From: Xanthostigma xanthostigma
Lineage: Eukaryota; Arthropoda; Insecta; Raphidioptera; Raphidiidae
Reading direction: 5' to 3'
Assembly: GCA_963575645.1 (NCBI GenBank)
Contig: OY754466.1
Coordinates: forward strand, 19,198,001-19,262,000
DNA length: 64,000 nt
Of the stretch, positions 1 through 10,841 are shown one piece after another (the first letter of the stretch is position 1; every line of letters starts with the position of its first letter). The position numbers and the translations under genes were made by a program. The notes below the pieces were generated by a model. The model was not told where the DNA came from, made no database searches, and worked only from the letters and a program-made list of their open reading frames with translations.

Positions 1-24
1 TGTTAAAATTGTATAAGTATATGT

Positions 25-235
25 TATTCGCAATAGCCGAAATCGGCCACTGCCCGAAATTTTTGCCCACAACGCGTTGCGGGTAAGGAAATACACTCAC
101 AACGCGTTGTGGGCGTTTAATTTTACCCATGCCCCGCAAAAACTAACAGAAAACGCGTTGTGAGTGTATTTCCTTACCCGCAACGCGTTGTGGGCAAAAA
201 TTTCGGGAAATGGCCGATTTCGGCTATTGCGAATA
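25..235. repeat. Foldback (palindromic) element, 211 bp
   Basis: The two ends are long inverted copies of each other. The left arm runs rightward from position 25 and the right arm is its near-exact complement ending at 235. The arms carry repeated ACGCGTTG blocks. No coding potential is seen. It is a miniature inverted-repeat or foldback element of unassigned superfamily. Confidence 0.8.
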
Positions 236-1122
236 GCATATATATAAGTCGAAATATCCTTTAAAAGACAATTACAAACAACGTGGCGATTGTTTAATTA
301 AGCGATGTAGTGTTTGTTCGTGCGATTGCTGACAAGAAATTCAACTACTTACAGAAAATGCCATGTCATTTGTTAATAAAAATTGAGCATCGCTTAATGC
401 TTTGTAAAATACTTCATCCAGTATTTATAATTTAGTAACTTGAAAAATTGACTTCCAGAATTGTCAGAAAAACATAAAATAAAAAGATTAATGATACGGA
501 AAATCAAAAAAACGATAAGAAACGTATCATTTACAGCTGTTATTGTCTATAAATTAAACGGCGTTAGGTATTTAGAATACGCTGATTTTAAAAATTCAAT
601 TAAAAAATGTGAAGACGTTTAAAAATAGAGTGAGTTGTAAAAGACAATTACGTATTTTGCGCTATGGACTCAGTAGGGACGTCCCACGTATCAAAATTTG
701 ATAATTATAACCAGTGCGAGTGCGCATATTATTCCTCATAAGTCCTCCTTTTTCGTAATAAATTGCAAACAAGAAATAAACGAAGTAGGTGATTATACAA
801 TTTTTAACGCCATGTGATGCGTAGAAGGTCACATTTCTTTATCTATAGAAAGAAATGATTATAAATAATATAAGTAATCTTCCTCGTGGTTTGCTTTCAA
901 TTTAACAGATCTATTTAGCACACAATATTTTGTCTCTCTTCCGGTAGCGACATAATTCTATATTGAAAATTCAATTGAGAAATACACAATTATTAGGATT
1001 TTTTATTGCAGAAAAGGATTCCAAAAAATTTTCAACAAAAATGTTTCATAATCTATATGCAAAGAAAATTCCAACAAAAAAATATAATCAGCATAAAGTA
1101 GTGTTGATCCAATAGAATGTTA
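236..1122. other. Unannotated AT-rich stretch
   Basis: I see no coding exon, RNA gene or clear repeat here. It lies downstream of PHGDH exon 1 on the minus strand, so it should be PHGDH intron 1. The expected second exon, which would begin with a D-x-D-ALVVRS-like block, was not found. Confidence 0.4.
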
Positions 1123-1308
1123 CGATGAAGGAAGGATTTGGTTGAGGATCATAAATAAATAAGCTTTACCAATGTTTCAATTTAACAATTTACCACCTTT
1201 CGACCAGCTTGAGGCCCTGAAGATGAAAATAAATTTTTCGAAACGTTGGCCACTAGCGAAGCATTGGTAAAGCTTATTTATGATCCTCAACCAAAACCTT
1301 CCTTCATC
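1123..1308. repeat. Foldback with hammerhead-like motif at its centre
   Basis: About 50 bp at 1123-1173 are repeated in inverted orientation at 1260-1308. The arms include GGTTGAGGATCATAAATAA and its complement. The loop between them carries the hammerhead-like motif annotated separately. The same layout, inverted arms around the motif, recurs at 3327-3525. Confidence 0.75.
1213..1251 (+). ncRNA. Hammerhead-ribozyme-like motif, copy 1
   Basis: Read 5' to 3': GGCC, CTGAAGA, an AAAA/TTTT stem-loop, GAAA, CGT, T, GGCC. This matches the hammerhead core CUGANGA...GAAA with a 2-bp ACGT helix III, U at the cleavage position and a 4-bp stem I (GGCC with GGCC). Helix II has one extra unpaired T. Activity is inferred, not shown. 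Confidence 0.4.
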
Positions 1309-1448
1309 GAAAAAAATGTAAGACGATCCCATTACGGCAAAGTTTCAGTCGTCTCAGTTCATAAATTCCTCGAGAGATGGCAAGAGATTATCACAAGCAG
1401 ATTTAAGATAAATAAATGATGATGTATTATTCTTTAATTAAAAAATAC

Positions 1449-1577
1449 CTGGAGTTCTTTGATGAGTTGATCCTTGGATAGCTTGTACTTGCATTCCACG
1501 TGGATGTCGTGTTTCTTGAGTAGATCTACGCAAGCCGCGTCTACTGCATCGGCTATCAAAACCCGGTTGATGTTCAT
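1449..1577 (-). CDS. PHGDH: D-3-phosphoglycerate dehydrogenase, first coding exon (partial)
   Basis: PHGDH oxidises 3-phosphoglycerate with NAD+, the first step of cytosolic serine synthesis. This 43-codon exon begins at ATG (1577-1575, minus strand) and ends at a GT donor read from aaatac at 1443-1448. The peptide starts MNINRVLIADAVDAACVDLL and ends LSKDQLIKELQ. It aligns with the N-terminal substrate-binding segment of animal PHGDH, which has VLISDS...C...L..LSKEELI.ELQ and an intron at the same place. The exon ends in phase 0. All catalytic and NAD-binding parts lie beyond the left edge of the window, or in intron-1-distal exons I could not find in 1-1448. Because only 43 residues are visible, the assignment rests on this one motif and on exon structure. 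Confidence 0.72.
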
Positions 1578-1754
1578 TTTTTTTTTAATTATATTTATGA
1601 GTAAACTGATTCGATAAACCGAAGCCGGCCGATGATTGATTGCAACTAAACTGTACTGTTAACTGGGCCTTGTAAACATGTTTATTGAACTTGAATTTAT
1701 AGTTTTTACCAGTAAGCAGCAAACTAGAGGTGGTCAACTTCAGGCACAGCATAT

Positions 1755-2338
1755 CAGGGGCGTAGTTTTTACTTTTTACTCGGCGGGGGGGGGGGGGGGG
1801 GGTCCATTAATTCGCAACCGTCATCATCGCATCGTGAAAGATTGAAATTGAATTAAAGGCCGCTGCACACGAGGCTGGTTTTGTCGCTAGAAACACTGCT
1901 AGGACTTCTGCTGGCTGCGAGGCTGGAAATGACGTCACTGAGCTCACAGAATGGATTTCAAAATTAGAACAGGGGCTATATTTCTTGATTGGTTCTCTGC
2001 TTGTTCTGAGCAAGAACCAGTCAGGAAACAGTATCTTATCACGTGGGCGACATGAACAAACGCCCAAAAACAAACATGTGCCATAGTGTGTGTTCTGTTC
2101 GGAGATAATAAACATCTACTATTGCTCTATCACTGCGCGCGAACCAAACCTATCTACAAAGCAAACTTCAATACGTATTTGCATCGTGTGAAACCAATAC
2201 TTAAAGCCATCACAAAAACTAGCAAGGAATTTAGCGGCAAAACCAGCCTCGTGTGCAACGACCTTAAGTTTGATTTTTTCGGGGGGGTGGGGGGTGAGTG
2301 ACTAGACCCACTGGACCACCCCCATATCTACGCCACTG
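1755..2338. mobile_element. hAT-type non-autonomous element with 8-bp duplication
   Basis: The ends are CAGGGGCGTAG and CTACGCCACTG. They are flanked by a perfect 8-bp duplication CAGCATAT at 1747-1754 and 2339-2346, as expected of hAT insertion. The element has no transposase. It contains an 18-G run (1785-1802), a second G-rich tract (about 2281-2294), and a nested TTAA-flanked element. Confidence 0.85.
1857..2263. mobile_element. Nested piggyBac-like MITE (TTAA duplication)
   Basis: The terminal repeats read AGGCCGCTGCACACGAGG and CCTCGTGTGCAACGACC. TTAA flanks both sides (1853-1856 and 2264-2267). A second copy of the family is at 39781-40203. The interior has no meaningful open frame. 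The family assignment rests on the TTAA target only. Confidence 0.65.
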
Positions 2339-2346
2339 CAGCATAT

Positions 2347-3312
2347 CATTATCATAATCATTCGACTGGCAACAGTCAGCGCACTTTGATGTTTATCAGC
2401 CAATTTCTGACCTTAAACACAACGCCGACGCCCCTAATTTCACTACACTGCAATTTGGCCTTTGTTTCCATTCTTAAAGAGTCACAATCTTTCGTCTTCG
2501 AAAATGATAAAAACCAATAATTTTTATGATTGGAAGACAGGCAATAATTGAATTTGGAAATTTCCAGTTGATTCCGGTTTAAAAAAAAAACACAATGTAC
2601 TTCAATGAATCTCGTGAAGTCTGAAAACAGATGGAATCTTTGATATGAAGACACCTAATACCAATATTTAATAAATGATTTGTTTCACTAATCATATTTG
2701 CATCATCGGGTTTAATATTAATCGTCTATTTATACTGAAACATGGCAAGCCAAAACATGTTCGTGTATTGTGGAGACTTTTTTTACATATTTTTTATCTA
2801 TTTTTTTATTACGCTACGGTAATTTTTTTTAAAAGAACTCAGCTATAATATTGTAACATTATTTTTGCTAACATATTTTTGAGACCAAATTATTGGTGTC
2901 TTGTAAATAGTTTGAACATCGCTACTACAGAGACAACAACAACCATCCCCTCCATTCATAACGAATTGTTTGTAAGATATTAATTAACGTGATGTTGTTT
3001 TTGTCGTCTGTCGTCGTAGACTTCAGTCATTTCATTAAAATTTGTTGATTTTAATCAATTTTATAGACATACGCTATCTGTGCTGGTTACCATGGTAACA
3101 GCATTTAATGCTCTCTGTTTACTTAGTTGAAAAAAAATGAAATTAGTAAATCTATGGATTAAAATTAAAAGTTGTATCAGAAACCGGGCATAGGTATCTT
3201 GTCGTTTCAGAACACGGGCATACAGAAAACATGTTTCCAGAATTTTCGGCTGTAGGTATCAGCATCATTCGAAAACTACTGAGCCGATTTTAATAAAACT
3301 TTTAAACTTGAA
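2347..3312. other. Intergenic AT-rich stretch, nothing recognised
   Basis: No exon, RNA gene or clear inverted repeat was seen. The short open frames are unrelated to known families. Confidence 0.4.
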
Positions 3313-3326
3313 AGTATAGAATAGAT

Positions 3327-3525
3327 ATATTATTAGATATCGTGTCCATCGAGATAATTATTAATAAAAATCGCAGGATTGTGGATAAAAAGTTATTATT
3401 TTTTTTCATAATTATTGTTTTAAATTTTTACATTAATTGTACTTGAAAAAGTCTAAATTTATTAGACGAAACGTCGTACACTAAATAAATAACTTTTTGT
3501 CCACAATCCTGCGATTTTTATTAAT
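3327..3525. mobile_element. Foldback retroelement-like insertion with hammerhead-like core
   Basis: The inverted arms are about 3357-3400 and 3481-3525. The insertion is flanked by a 14-bp direct repeat AGTATAGAATAGAT (3313-3326) and AGTGTAGAATAGAT (3526-3539), with one mismatch. This looks like a long target-site duplication of a retroelement. The loop holds a degenerate hammerhead-like motif (3438-3480). Confidence 0.6.
3438..3480 (+). ncRNA. Hammerhead-ribozyme-like motif, copy 2 (core mutated)
   Basis: Stem I is TGTAC with GTACA, stem II is GTCT with AGAC, then GAAA, ACGT and C at the cleavage position. The first core block reads TTGAAAA instead of CTGANGA, so two normally invariant positions differ. 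It should be inactive if the assignment is right. The pairing is better preserved than the core. Confidence 0.35.
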
Positions 3526-3539
3526 AGTGTAGAATAGAT

Positions 3540-4955
3540 TTTGCTCGGCTATGACCGCGTTAAGTTGAAGTACGATTTTCGTCAGAATCGACCCAAGAAT
3601 ATTATGTTGTTTTTGCATTATATAAGTACACCTATTAATTAAGTATGTAATATGATAGTAATATGCTAACAAAACAAAAATAAAAGAAATAATAAAATCG
3701 TCAACAAAATAATATACTAGAACCTAAGAAGTTTCATTTTACGCGCGAGAATCTCACTACCCGAAATCTCGCGAATAAAAAACGATATCGACTTCGTTAT
3801 CGAAGCATAATAACGTTTGTATATTTTTGAAAAATATGTCTCAGACTTAATTTGTAAATTACATACATTCTAGCGTTTAGGTAATATTAATACCGTGTGA
3901 CCTCAAGGGTCGCACTTCGCGGCTTGCTAATTTTAGTTTTTTTTCACAAGATGTCATGGAAAACTCGGAAAAACCAGGGTTGTATTCAGAAAATTAAACA
4001 AACACTGACTGAAACAAAAGTTGAGTGTCAAAAACACTTTTTAAATATACCAACCCTGTTTGAACGGTAGGGGTTGAAAGTGCAACAAGTTTGGGGGTGA
4101 TGTATATTTATCACTTGCCGATATTTTTTTGTCCTGTAGTTTCAGGTATCTTTTTTCCATTTCTTGACCAGTTGACTATTAAACAGTAAAGTTAAGTTTT
4201 AAAAGTGTTTTAGAGTTCAATTATCTTTGTCCAATCAGGTAATGAAATGTTACTTTTTTATTTTCTAAATGTAGGTATATTTTGTTTTAAGTTCTGTTAA
4301 AATAAATGGAAAACAAAATCTCTTCGTCCATTGTTTTATTAGAATATTGGTGATGAAAGTTTAGTTTATTTTGTATAATATGAATTTTAAGTTTCATTTA
4401 GTTACAAAACAAATAAAGTATGTATTTATTTTATTTTGATACAAAATACTGAGAACTGTACTACATTAATATTAATACTTATATTATTTCAAGTGTGCAT
4501 TAGTAGTATGACATTTTTCGGACTTGGTTTTAGTTTCATTACGATAATAATAATAGGTACTAGAACTGCAGGAATAATAGTATCTATATTACTTTTATAG
4601 ACAATCTTTTGTATAGTTCTGTTTGTGAAAGTTATTTTGAGTAATAATTTTCTATTTGACATCAATAAAAATTTGAAAACATGAAAGATATTTTATCTTT
4701 TACAATAAATTATATCTTTCTTATGAACAGTTTTAGAGAAAATTTTGATTAAAAGTTCGCCAAAATAATATAACAGCAGCTACAGTAGATAATGAATTTA
4801 CAGATCCGTACTTGACAGTTGAGATTATTGAAAAAAACTTTTTAATAATGTTATTTGAAATTTTATTTTATGATAATTTTTTATACTTCATTGAAATGGT
4901 TTTTTTTCTACTCAGAAAACTTTCCGTGTTTCTCTCGAAAAACACAACTGTTCCA
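3540..4955. other. Intergenic AT-rich stretch, nothing recognised
   Basis: The stretch is very AT-rich with long T and A runs. No gene or repeat boundary can be supported. Confidence 0.4.
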
Positions 4956-5459
4956 TTATACAGATTGTATCAAATCAAAACGGTCCATAGGACATTCTGT
5001 GTGTAAGACAGAGACGATATATAAAGATCTATAAAAGCAGTAAGTAAGAACGAGATAAATGATCGCTAATATAGTTACTGTGGTTACGTAAATAAATAAT
5101 TACGTACACTGTAAATCTTTTTACCAATTTATCAATTAAAACAACTACAAATAAATTTATTATGTTGGCGGTTGAATTACCACTATAAAACCATTTAATT
5201 ATTTGGATTTTTTCCCGAACAGTATAAATAGCCATTTTATCAATAATTTCACTAGTGAATACTGACATTTCATAAAATTGTGATTTTTACTGTATAGAAA
5301 ACAAAGACGATACTATCAGATTGTATAACCACAGTAACTAGCTATTAGCGATCATTTATCTCATTCTTACTTACTGCTTTAGTGCTTTATATAATATCGT
5401 CTCTGTCTTACACACAGAATGTTCTATGGACTGTTTTGATTTGATACAATCTGTATAAT
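4956..5459. mobile_element. Foldback transposon remnant, 504 bp
   Basis: Inverted arms of about 135 bp run from 4956 to about 5090 and from about 5325 to 5459. The outer ends are TTATACAGATTGTATCAAATC and its complement. The spacer carries the helix-turn-helix remnant below. Confidence 0.8.
5100..5268 (-). pseudogene. Transposase helix-turn-helix fragment (DUF4817-like)
   Basis: The minus-strand translation contains YTVREKIQIIKWFYSGNS followed by a short helical stretch. This resembles the N-terminal helix-turn-helix shared by insect Tc1/mariner-type and DUF4817 transposable-element proteins (YT..E...II..Y...GN). The frame ends without a catalytic domain. The fragment lies between the inverted arms, so it is probably what remains of the element's own gene. 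Confidence 0.45.
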
Positions 5460-5534
5460 AAAAAAAGAGACCGTGTGTTTTACACTACACACTACAGAAA
5501 TAAAACTGGTATTATTGTAAAAAAAACAGCAATA

Positions 5535-5612
5535 ATAATGGCACCGATGTCGGGATCGAACACACAACTTTAGGTGCCTACTGAGCATGCGGTCTGCCTT
5601 GCCGTCAACTGA
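5535..5612 (-). repeat. tRNA-derived SINE-like fragment
   Basis: On the minus strand there is an internal B-box-like GTTCGATCCC and, about 45 bp before it, an A-box-like block. The 3' end GGTGCC could pair with an upstream GGCACC. No full cloverleaf forms, so it is a SINE head or tRNA relic at best. Confidence 0.3.
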
Positions 5613-5642
5613 ACTTAATGTTCTACAGGCGGTTCTTATATA

Positions 5643-5800
5643 AGGTTCGTTTCAAGCAGCCAGTGAATGGTTTCGAAACCGTCACCGGCATTCGCAGTAG
5701 CTAAAACGTGTTCTAAAATCACCACTAACAGCTTCTTTTTACCTACTGCGCATGCGGGTGACGGTTTCGAAACTGTTCGCTGGCTGCTTGGAACGAACCT
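5643..5800. mobile_element. MITE of the AGGTTCGT family, copy A
   Basis: The terminal inverted repeats read AGGTTCGTTTCAAGCAGCC and its complement. Both flank GGTTTCGAAACCGTCACC-type blocks. Other copies are at 34898-35054, 56801-56951 and 63689-63857. The family carries no gene. TA-rich flanks suggest a TA target. Confidence 0.75.
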
Positions 5801-6574
5801 ATAAGTATTCGATGTAGGTCCGTAAATTGTGACACTGCATTTGTTACTTTTTCAATCTCAAGAATCATTTTTACTCTATCGTGCCAAAAGAAGTCTTACT
5901 TCAAAAATAATTTTTATTTTATTCTAAAGTAGTCTTTACTCGCATTTTCTTTCACGTGAACGTCGATCAAATTCTCTCGCGTTAATGTCTGTTTTGGCGG
6001 TATCTACTTATATCTTAATCCGGGCGTTACCAAGTAAAAAGTACTAGTGGTCGCCCAGTGGTCTCGAAATTCGACCGTAATTCATTAAATTTCTAAGTGA
6101 CGTAACTATATCGTTTGAGGCCCGTGGCAAATTTGACTAAATGTTGTAATAATAAAAATGCCCAAGTCCGATTTTATAGACAGCCAAATTTTCAATGGGA
6201 GCATTGATTGTATAATTCAATTTTTTTCTTAAAAATCTATGCTTTTTAACTTTTTTCCATCAATTTGAATTTTTTTATAAACTGAACATATTAGAGATGG
6301 GGCCCATAAGCAAGAAATGCTTAGGGCATCAAGGAGTCTTAATCCGGCACGCCCATGTTAACGTCATAGAAAAAGACAAAGTTGTTGAAACAGACATACT
6401 TTATTCAGATTGAATGCAAGTACATCAACCAATCCTATCATCGGAGAAATCAGGGAATACATCGAAGAAAGAGACGCAGATATATTTTCAATACGCTTTG
6501 TTGCTTTCACTCACCGCACATTGAGTAGATAGACAATGATTCATATAGTAAATTAATATATTGTCGGACAAATT

Positions 6575-6762
6575 CTGAGTTATATTTTGCAACATTTTTC
6601 ATTGATGCTCCGCTTCTATTACTCGTAGCGTGATAGCATATAGCCTTCCTCAATAAATGGACTAACCAACAAAAAAAAAATCAATTAGAACCAGTAGTTT
6701 CTGAGATCAGCGCGTTAAACCAAATAAACAAACTCTTCAGCTTATTAGTAGGTATAGATTAG
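6575..6762 (-). mobile_element. Helitron-like element, truncated copy
   Basis: The minus-strand sequence begins TCTATACCTACTAATAAGC and matches the 5' part of the Helitron-like element at 15828-16428. Shared blocks are GAAGAGTTTGTTT, AACGCGCT and 'gaactactggttc'. The 3' end with CTAG is absent. Confidence 0.5.
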
Positions 6763-7093
6763 AGAATAGAGACGCTCAACGGCTGAGGCACCAGTGTCGT
6801 AAATTTATTTAAATAAATTTAGTTCTGAGTCCTACCCTGTTAGAGTGAACTATATTTTTGACTTCTTTCCCTTCAAATTTACCTGCCGAGTGCCGAAACA
6901 CATTTTACAAGCATTGTCGATGGAAGAAGGGAGTTGGGGACGTTGCAGGGGTGGTCGGTAAACAATCATAAAACACTTAAAATACTATGTCAAGTGAAGT
7001 GAGTCGCTAAAATTCCTCCTTCCCTAAGATAAACTCGTTTTGCGCCGCCAAAAAAGTAGATTTTTGGCACGTGATTATTAACTTTATCTGTAT

Positions 7094-7471
7094 GCAAGGC
7101 CGTAGGCAGGGGGGTGTTTTAGGGGCTCACCCCCCCCCCCGAAATGCCTTAGCCAACCCATCATTACACGCTCACTAAAATATGTTCGATTCTTTTTTCG
7201 GATCTGTGATATGATTTTTGGATTCCACGTTTTTCGGAACGAGTAAAATCGAAATGTAATGCATTGTTAATAAATTAAATGAATCATTAAACTCTTTCGT
7301 CGAAATCTACGTCGACTGCCTTTTAATTCAATTTGTATTTATGTAAAATTATAATACCTATATGTATGCTTATTTTCAAATACAGTTATTACTAATTATT
7401 GTCTCTGGTCCAGAGCTCGACTCCCCCCGAAGGCCCGAAGTGAATTTCTGGCTACGGCCTTGTCTTAATGT
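7094..7471. mobile_element. hAT-like element with CAAGGCCGTAG ends
   Basis: The ends CAAGGCCGTAG (7094) and CTACGGCCTTG (to 7471) are inverted. The flanking octamers tctgtatg and tcttaatg match at 6 of 8 positions. A C-run near 7130 and a CCCCCC block near 7420 are internal. The right part has been copied into the tandem duplication that follows. Confidence 0.5.
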
Positions 7472-7797
7472 ATCCATGTATGTATATGTTACCGGCCAAA
7501 CCCGATTTCAGGACAAACTAGTTTGGCCTAGGCCAAACTAATTCTACAAACCAGTTTGGCCTAGGCCAAACTAGTTTGTCGTATGCTTATTTTCAAATAC
7601 AGTTATTACTAATTATTGTCTCTGGTCCAGAGCTCGACTCCCCCCGAAGGCCCGAAGTGAATTTCTGGCTACGGCCTTGTCTTAATGTATCCATGTATGT
7701 ATATGTTACCGGCCAAACCCGATTTCAGGACAAACTAGTTTGGCCTAGGCCAAACTAATTCTACAAACCAGTTTGGCCTAGGCCAAACTAGTTTGTC
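7365..7797. repeat. Near-perfect 217-bp tandem duplication
   Basis: The segment 7365-7581 is repeated at 7582-7798 with essentially no differences. Each copy contains the right end of the hAT-like element and palindromes built on CAAACTAGTTTGGCC. An inverted partner of the unit end lies at about 7814-7857. The identity suggests a recent event. Confidence 0.85.
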
Positions 7798-7857
7798 CTA
7801 GTATGAATAGTAAGCCAAACTAGTTTGTCCTGAAATCGGGTTTGGCCGGTAACATAT

Positions 7858-8676
7858 ACATGTATCTAATTGAATTTTTTCAATTTAATTTTCACCCACT
7901 TCCAGACGTCTGAATAATTTGAAATTTTTCACACGAACCCATTATAATATAATAATTTATATACCTAATTATTTAATAAAATATAAATAATTTATAATAA
8001 CATTGTCATTTGAGTGTTGGTTTTTAGGACTAAACTTTAAAAAAAAACAGTCATAGCAATGTGGAGTGTGGACTAAAAAGTAAAGATTTTGTTCAATAGT
8101 GATTGGAAGTCCTCCAATTCGCTGTTGAACAGAATCTTCATTTACTCATTTGAATCAGTTCTGAGAATAATACCTATCGACATTTTTGTTTTTCAAACTG
8201 TACAAAAACTGATATGAAACTTATCTGTAAAAAATCTGAAAAAATATTGGTTTAGATTGGAAAATTGCACCTAATGAGAAAAACAGAATATATTGTCAAT
8301 AACTAAAGTATACGTACATATTTATTTATATTTATTAACTGAAACCGTATTAACAAAACTGGAAAACAAAAGATAGTTCATAACAGGATTAATCTTATCA
8401 GAAATAAATAATAATTGTTAAGTTTACACAAAGGACTCAAAACGTAGATATAAGAAACAGTGACAGAATTGTAATTTTTAACTGCTCGAGTGTTTTGTAA
8501 TTACTAGTTTAGCGCTTAGTGTTTGAAATTTTACAACCTCAACAACTCTGAACTATTTTCTGAGGTTTCTCTAAAACCCCAGAAAATATGCGAATTAAAA
8601 GGTCAAATAATCGCCACTGTCCAAACATCCACTAAACAAATATATAATTAAATGATTACAAAAATACATTGCTTAT
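7858..8676. other. Intergenic stretch 3' of the C2H2 gene
   Basis: It holds a short hairpin at about 8080-8150, where GTAAAGATTTTGTTCAA pairs with its complement, and otherwise AT-rich sequence. It probably includes the 3' untranslated region of the minus-strand C2H2 gene. Several AATAAA-type hexamers on the minus strand near 8320-8335 could serve as poly(A) signals. Confidence 0.4.
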
Positions 8677-10837
8677 CTAAAATAATTTTTTAAAGTGGTT
8701 TTTTGGAGGTTGCGTCAATCTTGTCAACTTTGTTGTTTTGACGCTCGTTAGATCGAGTACTTTGCGGCGACGACCATATTTGGACGTGACGACTATCTTG
8801 TCAACGGCTTCTTTGCCGTATTGATCAGCCTTTGCAGTGCTTATTCTTGACTTTTTCGATGACGTTTTGTCATTGTTCGGATGGAATTTGTTTTCGTGAG
8901 TTCTCAAATTGGTTTCATTCTTGAACGGACTCAAACAAATGCGACAGAACGGTTTCTGGTGATTTTCGAGATGTTCCAAGAGTAGCCGACGCACTCTAAA
9001 TTGGCGACGGCATATCTTGCATCTCATTTGCTGTTGACGTTGCACTGTAACATTATCATCTTCGAGTTGTTCCGAAGGTTCTGTCATTGCGTCGTCAGAT
9101 TTAGTATCGTCGCTCGATGACGATGAAGTATTGGGTGCGTCAAACAACTGCAAAATGTTAAGACTTCAGTTTCATTCTTTATGCTAGGTCGCTCTCCCAA
9201 CGCTATCACAACTCTGCGTTCTTTCAAAATCTTTCAAACAGAACATCTTCCACAGAAACTACTGAGATGCGAACTTTTATCGTCTGATTGCTACTTAGTT
9301 ACTATTATTTAGAAGTCCGTTTTTTGCGAAAATACGGTTTTAAGATTGAAAATTAACATCTTTAAAGATCCAGTTTCATGTCCAAGTGTATTTCTATAGT
9401 AGTAATTCACATAAAACGCGATAATACTCTGTTTGCTTATTACTGTTTTCCTTTTTAGGGTTCCGTAGAGAGAGAGATTGTAAGATTATAGGCGCTAAAC
9501 TTTAGGATTTCGTACATTCGCTGGAAAAACGGAACCCTTGTAGGATCACTCTCGTGTCTGTCTGTATGTCCGTCACAGCTTATTTTCTCCAAACCTACTG
9601 GACGATAAAGTTGAAATTTGGTACATAGGTAGAGTTAGATGACCCAATCGTGTAAATATATCATTTTTATAATTTAAAACTGCCCCGTTTAAAAGACATT
9701 TAAAAATCATATGAAAATCGAGCATCTGCGAAATTACTGAGCTTAAAATTTTGAAAAAATAGGGAATAGTTTATAGAAGAATCTAAACGAAAGTTCTAGT
9801 CTTAGTTCTCACGGAAAATGGAATGGTACGGAACCCTCTCCACGCAATTTCGACTCGCACTTGAAGGTTTTTTTTTTCAACGAATCAAAGCGGGATAGCA
9901 GGAGCAAATAAAACTGTACTGTGGGATAAATCTAAGTACCTTGTCATCATCTACAACAATACGATAAAAGTCGTCTTCGTTTTCAAGAACCATAACTCGA
10001 TTTCTGTTGGACTTTAGCCCAGTTCCAATCGGAATGAAAATAGGCTTTCTGTAGAGTACAATGTCCTGTAAAAATCAAAATCCTAATGAGAGACATTATT
10101 AATCTAAATTTAACAGTAGATCGGAAAATTCGACTACAAACCCTTTTCCCATTGCGAGATTCATTCTGGAAATGATTTCCTACTGGCATGGTGCATCCGT
10201 GAGGACAGTGTTGTGGTGAAATATAATAAAAGGTGTCGCAATTATTGTTATTGTAGTTTTCCTGATCATACAACCTACAGTTGGTCTCCCTAAAATAATA
10301 AAGTGTATTTGAATCTATAGCCAGTATTTTTAGAACATCTTTAAAAACAATTGCTGGTACTTAATACTTTCGGATATGTCTTTTGTTACAAACACCCAAG
10401 GACGCACATAGAATTTTATTCATAACTCTTATGAGAATAAACGGTAATCTAAAGGTTCTAAATGCAATTGAGGGAATTTTTAGACGGAAAATAAAGACGT
10501 TTAATGAAGAATTGCCTCATTAGCTGTGATATTTATATCTAAGATATTTTTGTTACCTTTGATATAACCAATAATTATTATATCCCCTCGATGTGTCAGC
10601 TGAACCGTAATTATGTCCGAAGGATTCTGGGTGGTAACCCGCCATACTATGATTGGCCTGGCTGTTATCAAAATGATACTGGCTTAACTCGGGTTGATTC
10701 TGGACATTAGAACATTGGGTAGAAGGTGGAGTTGGATCGTTAAGACGATTGAATAATGTATCCCAGTTGCAATTCTGGATCTCCTCGAAACTCATCCGGT
10801 TTATTATGTCCTCGGGATATTCGCTGTAATAACTCAT
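8677..10837 (-). CDS. C2H2 zinc-finger protein, unrecognised (4 coding exons, 341 aa)
   Basis: Coding exons on the minus strand are 10837-10557, 10289-10142, 10065-9940 and 9147-8677. All junctions are GT-AG, phases join and the total is 1026 bp. I chose the ATG at 10837 because a splice acceptor (cttcag) lies only 4 nt before it, implying an upstream untranslated exon. The N-terminal half is rich in N, Q, Y and S, with a small CPHGC motif in exon 2 that does not form a standard finger. The last exon has an acidic serine run, then two adjacent fingers: C-x2-C-x12-H-x3-H (CKIC...HLENH) and C-x2-C-x12-H-x4-H (CRIC...HENKFH). A basic lysine-rich tail follows. A nucleic-acid-binding, nuclear role is likely. 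I do not recognise the orthologue. Confidence 0.75.
9457..9837. mobile_element. AGGGTTCCGTA-ended element in the C2H2 intron 3
   Basis: The ends are AGGGTTCCGTA and TACGGAACCCT. An internal GGAACCCTTGTAGGATCACT and 'tgtctgtctgtatgtccgtc' tract match a repeat type known widely from Lepidoptera and other insects. No coding capacity is seen. It fills most of the 792-bp intron. Confidence 0.6.
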
Positions 10838-10841
10838 TGGC

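Noticed and set aside
1807-2115. 102-codon minus-strand frame
   Set aside because: It is entirely inside the nested MITEs and contains their inverted repeats; no protein similarity.
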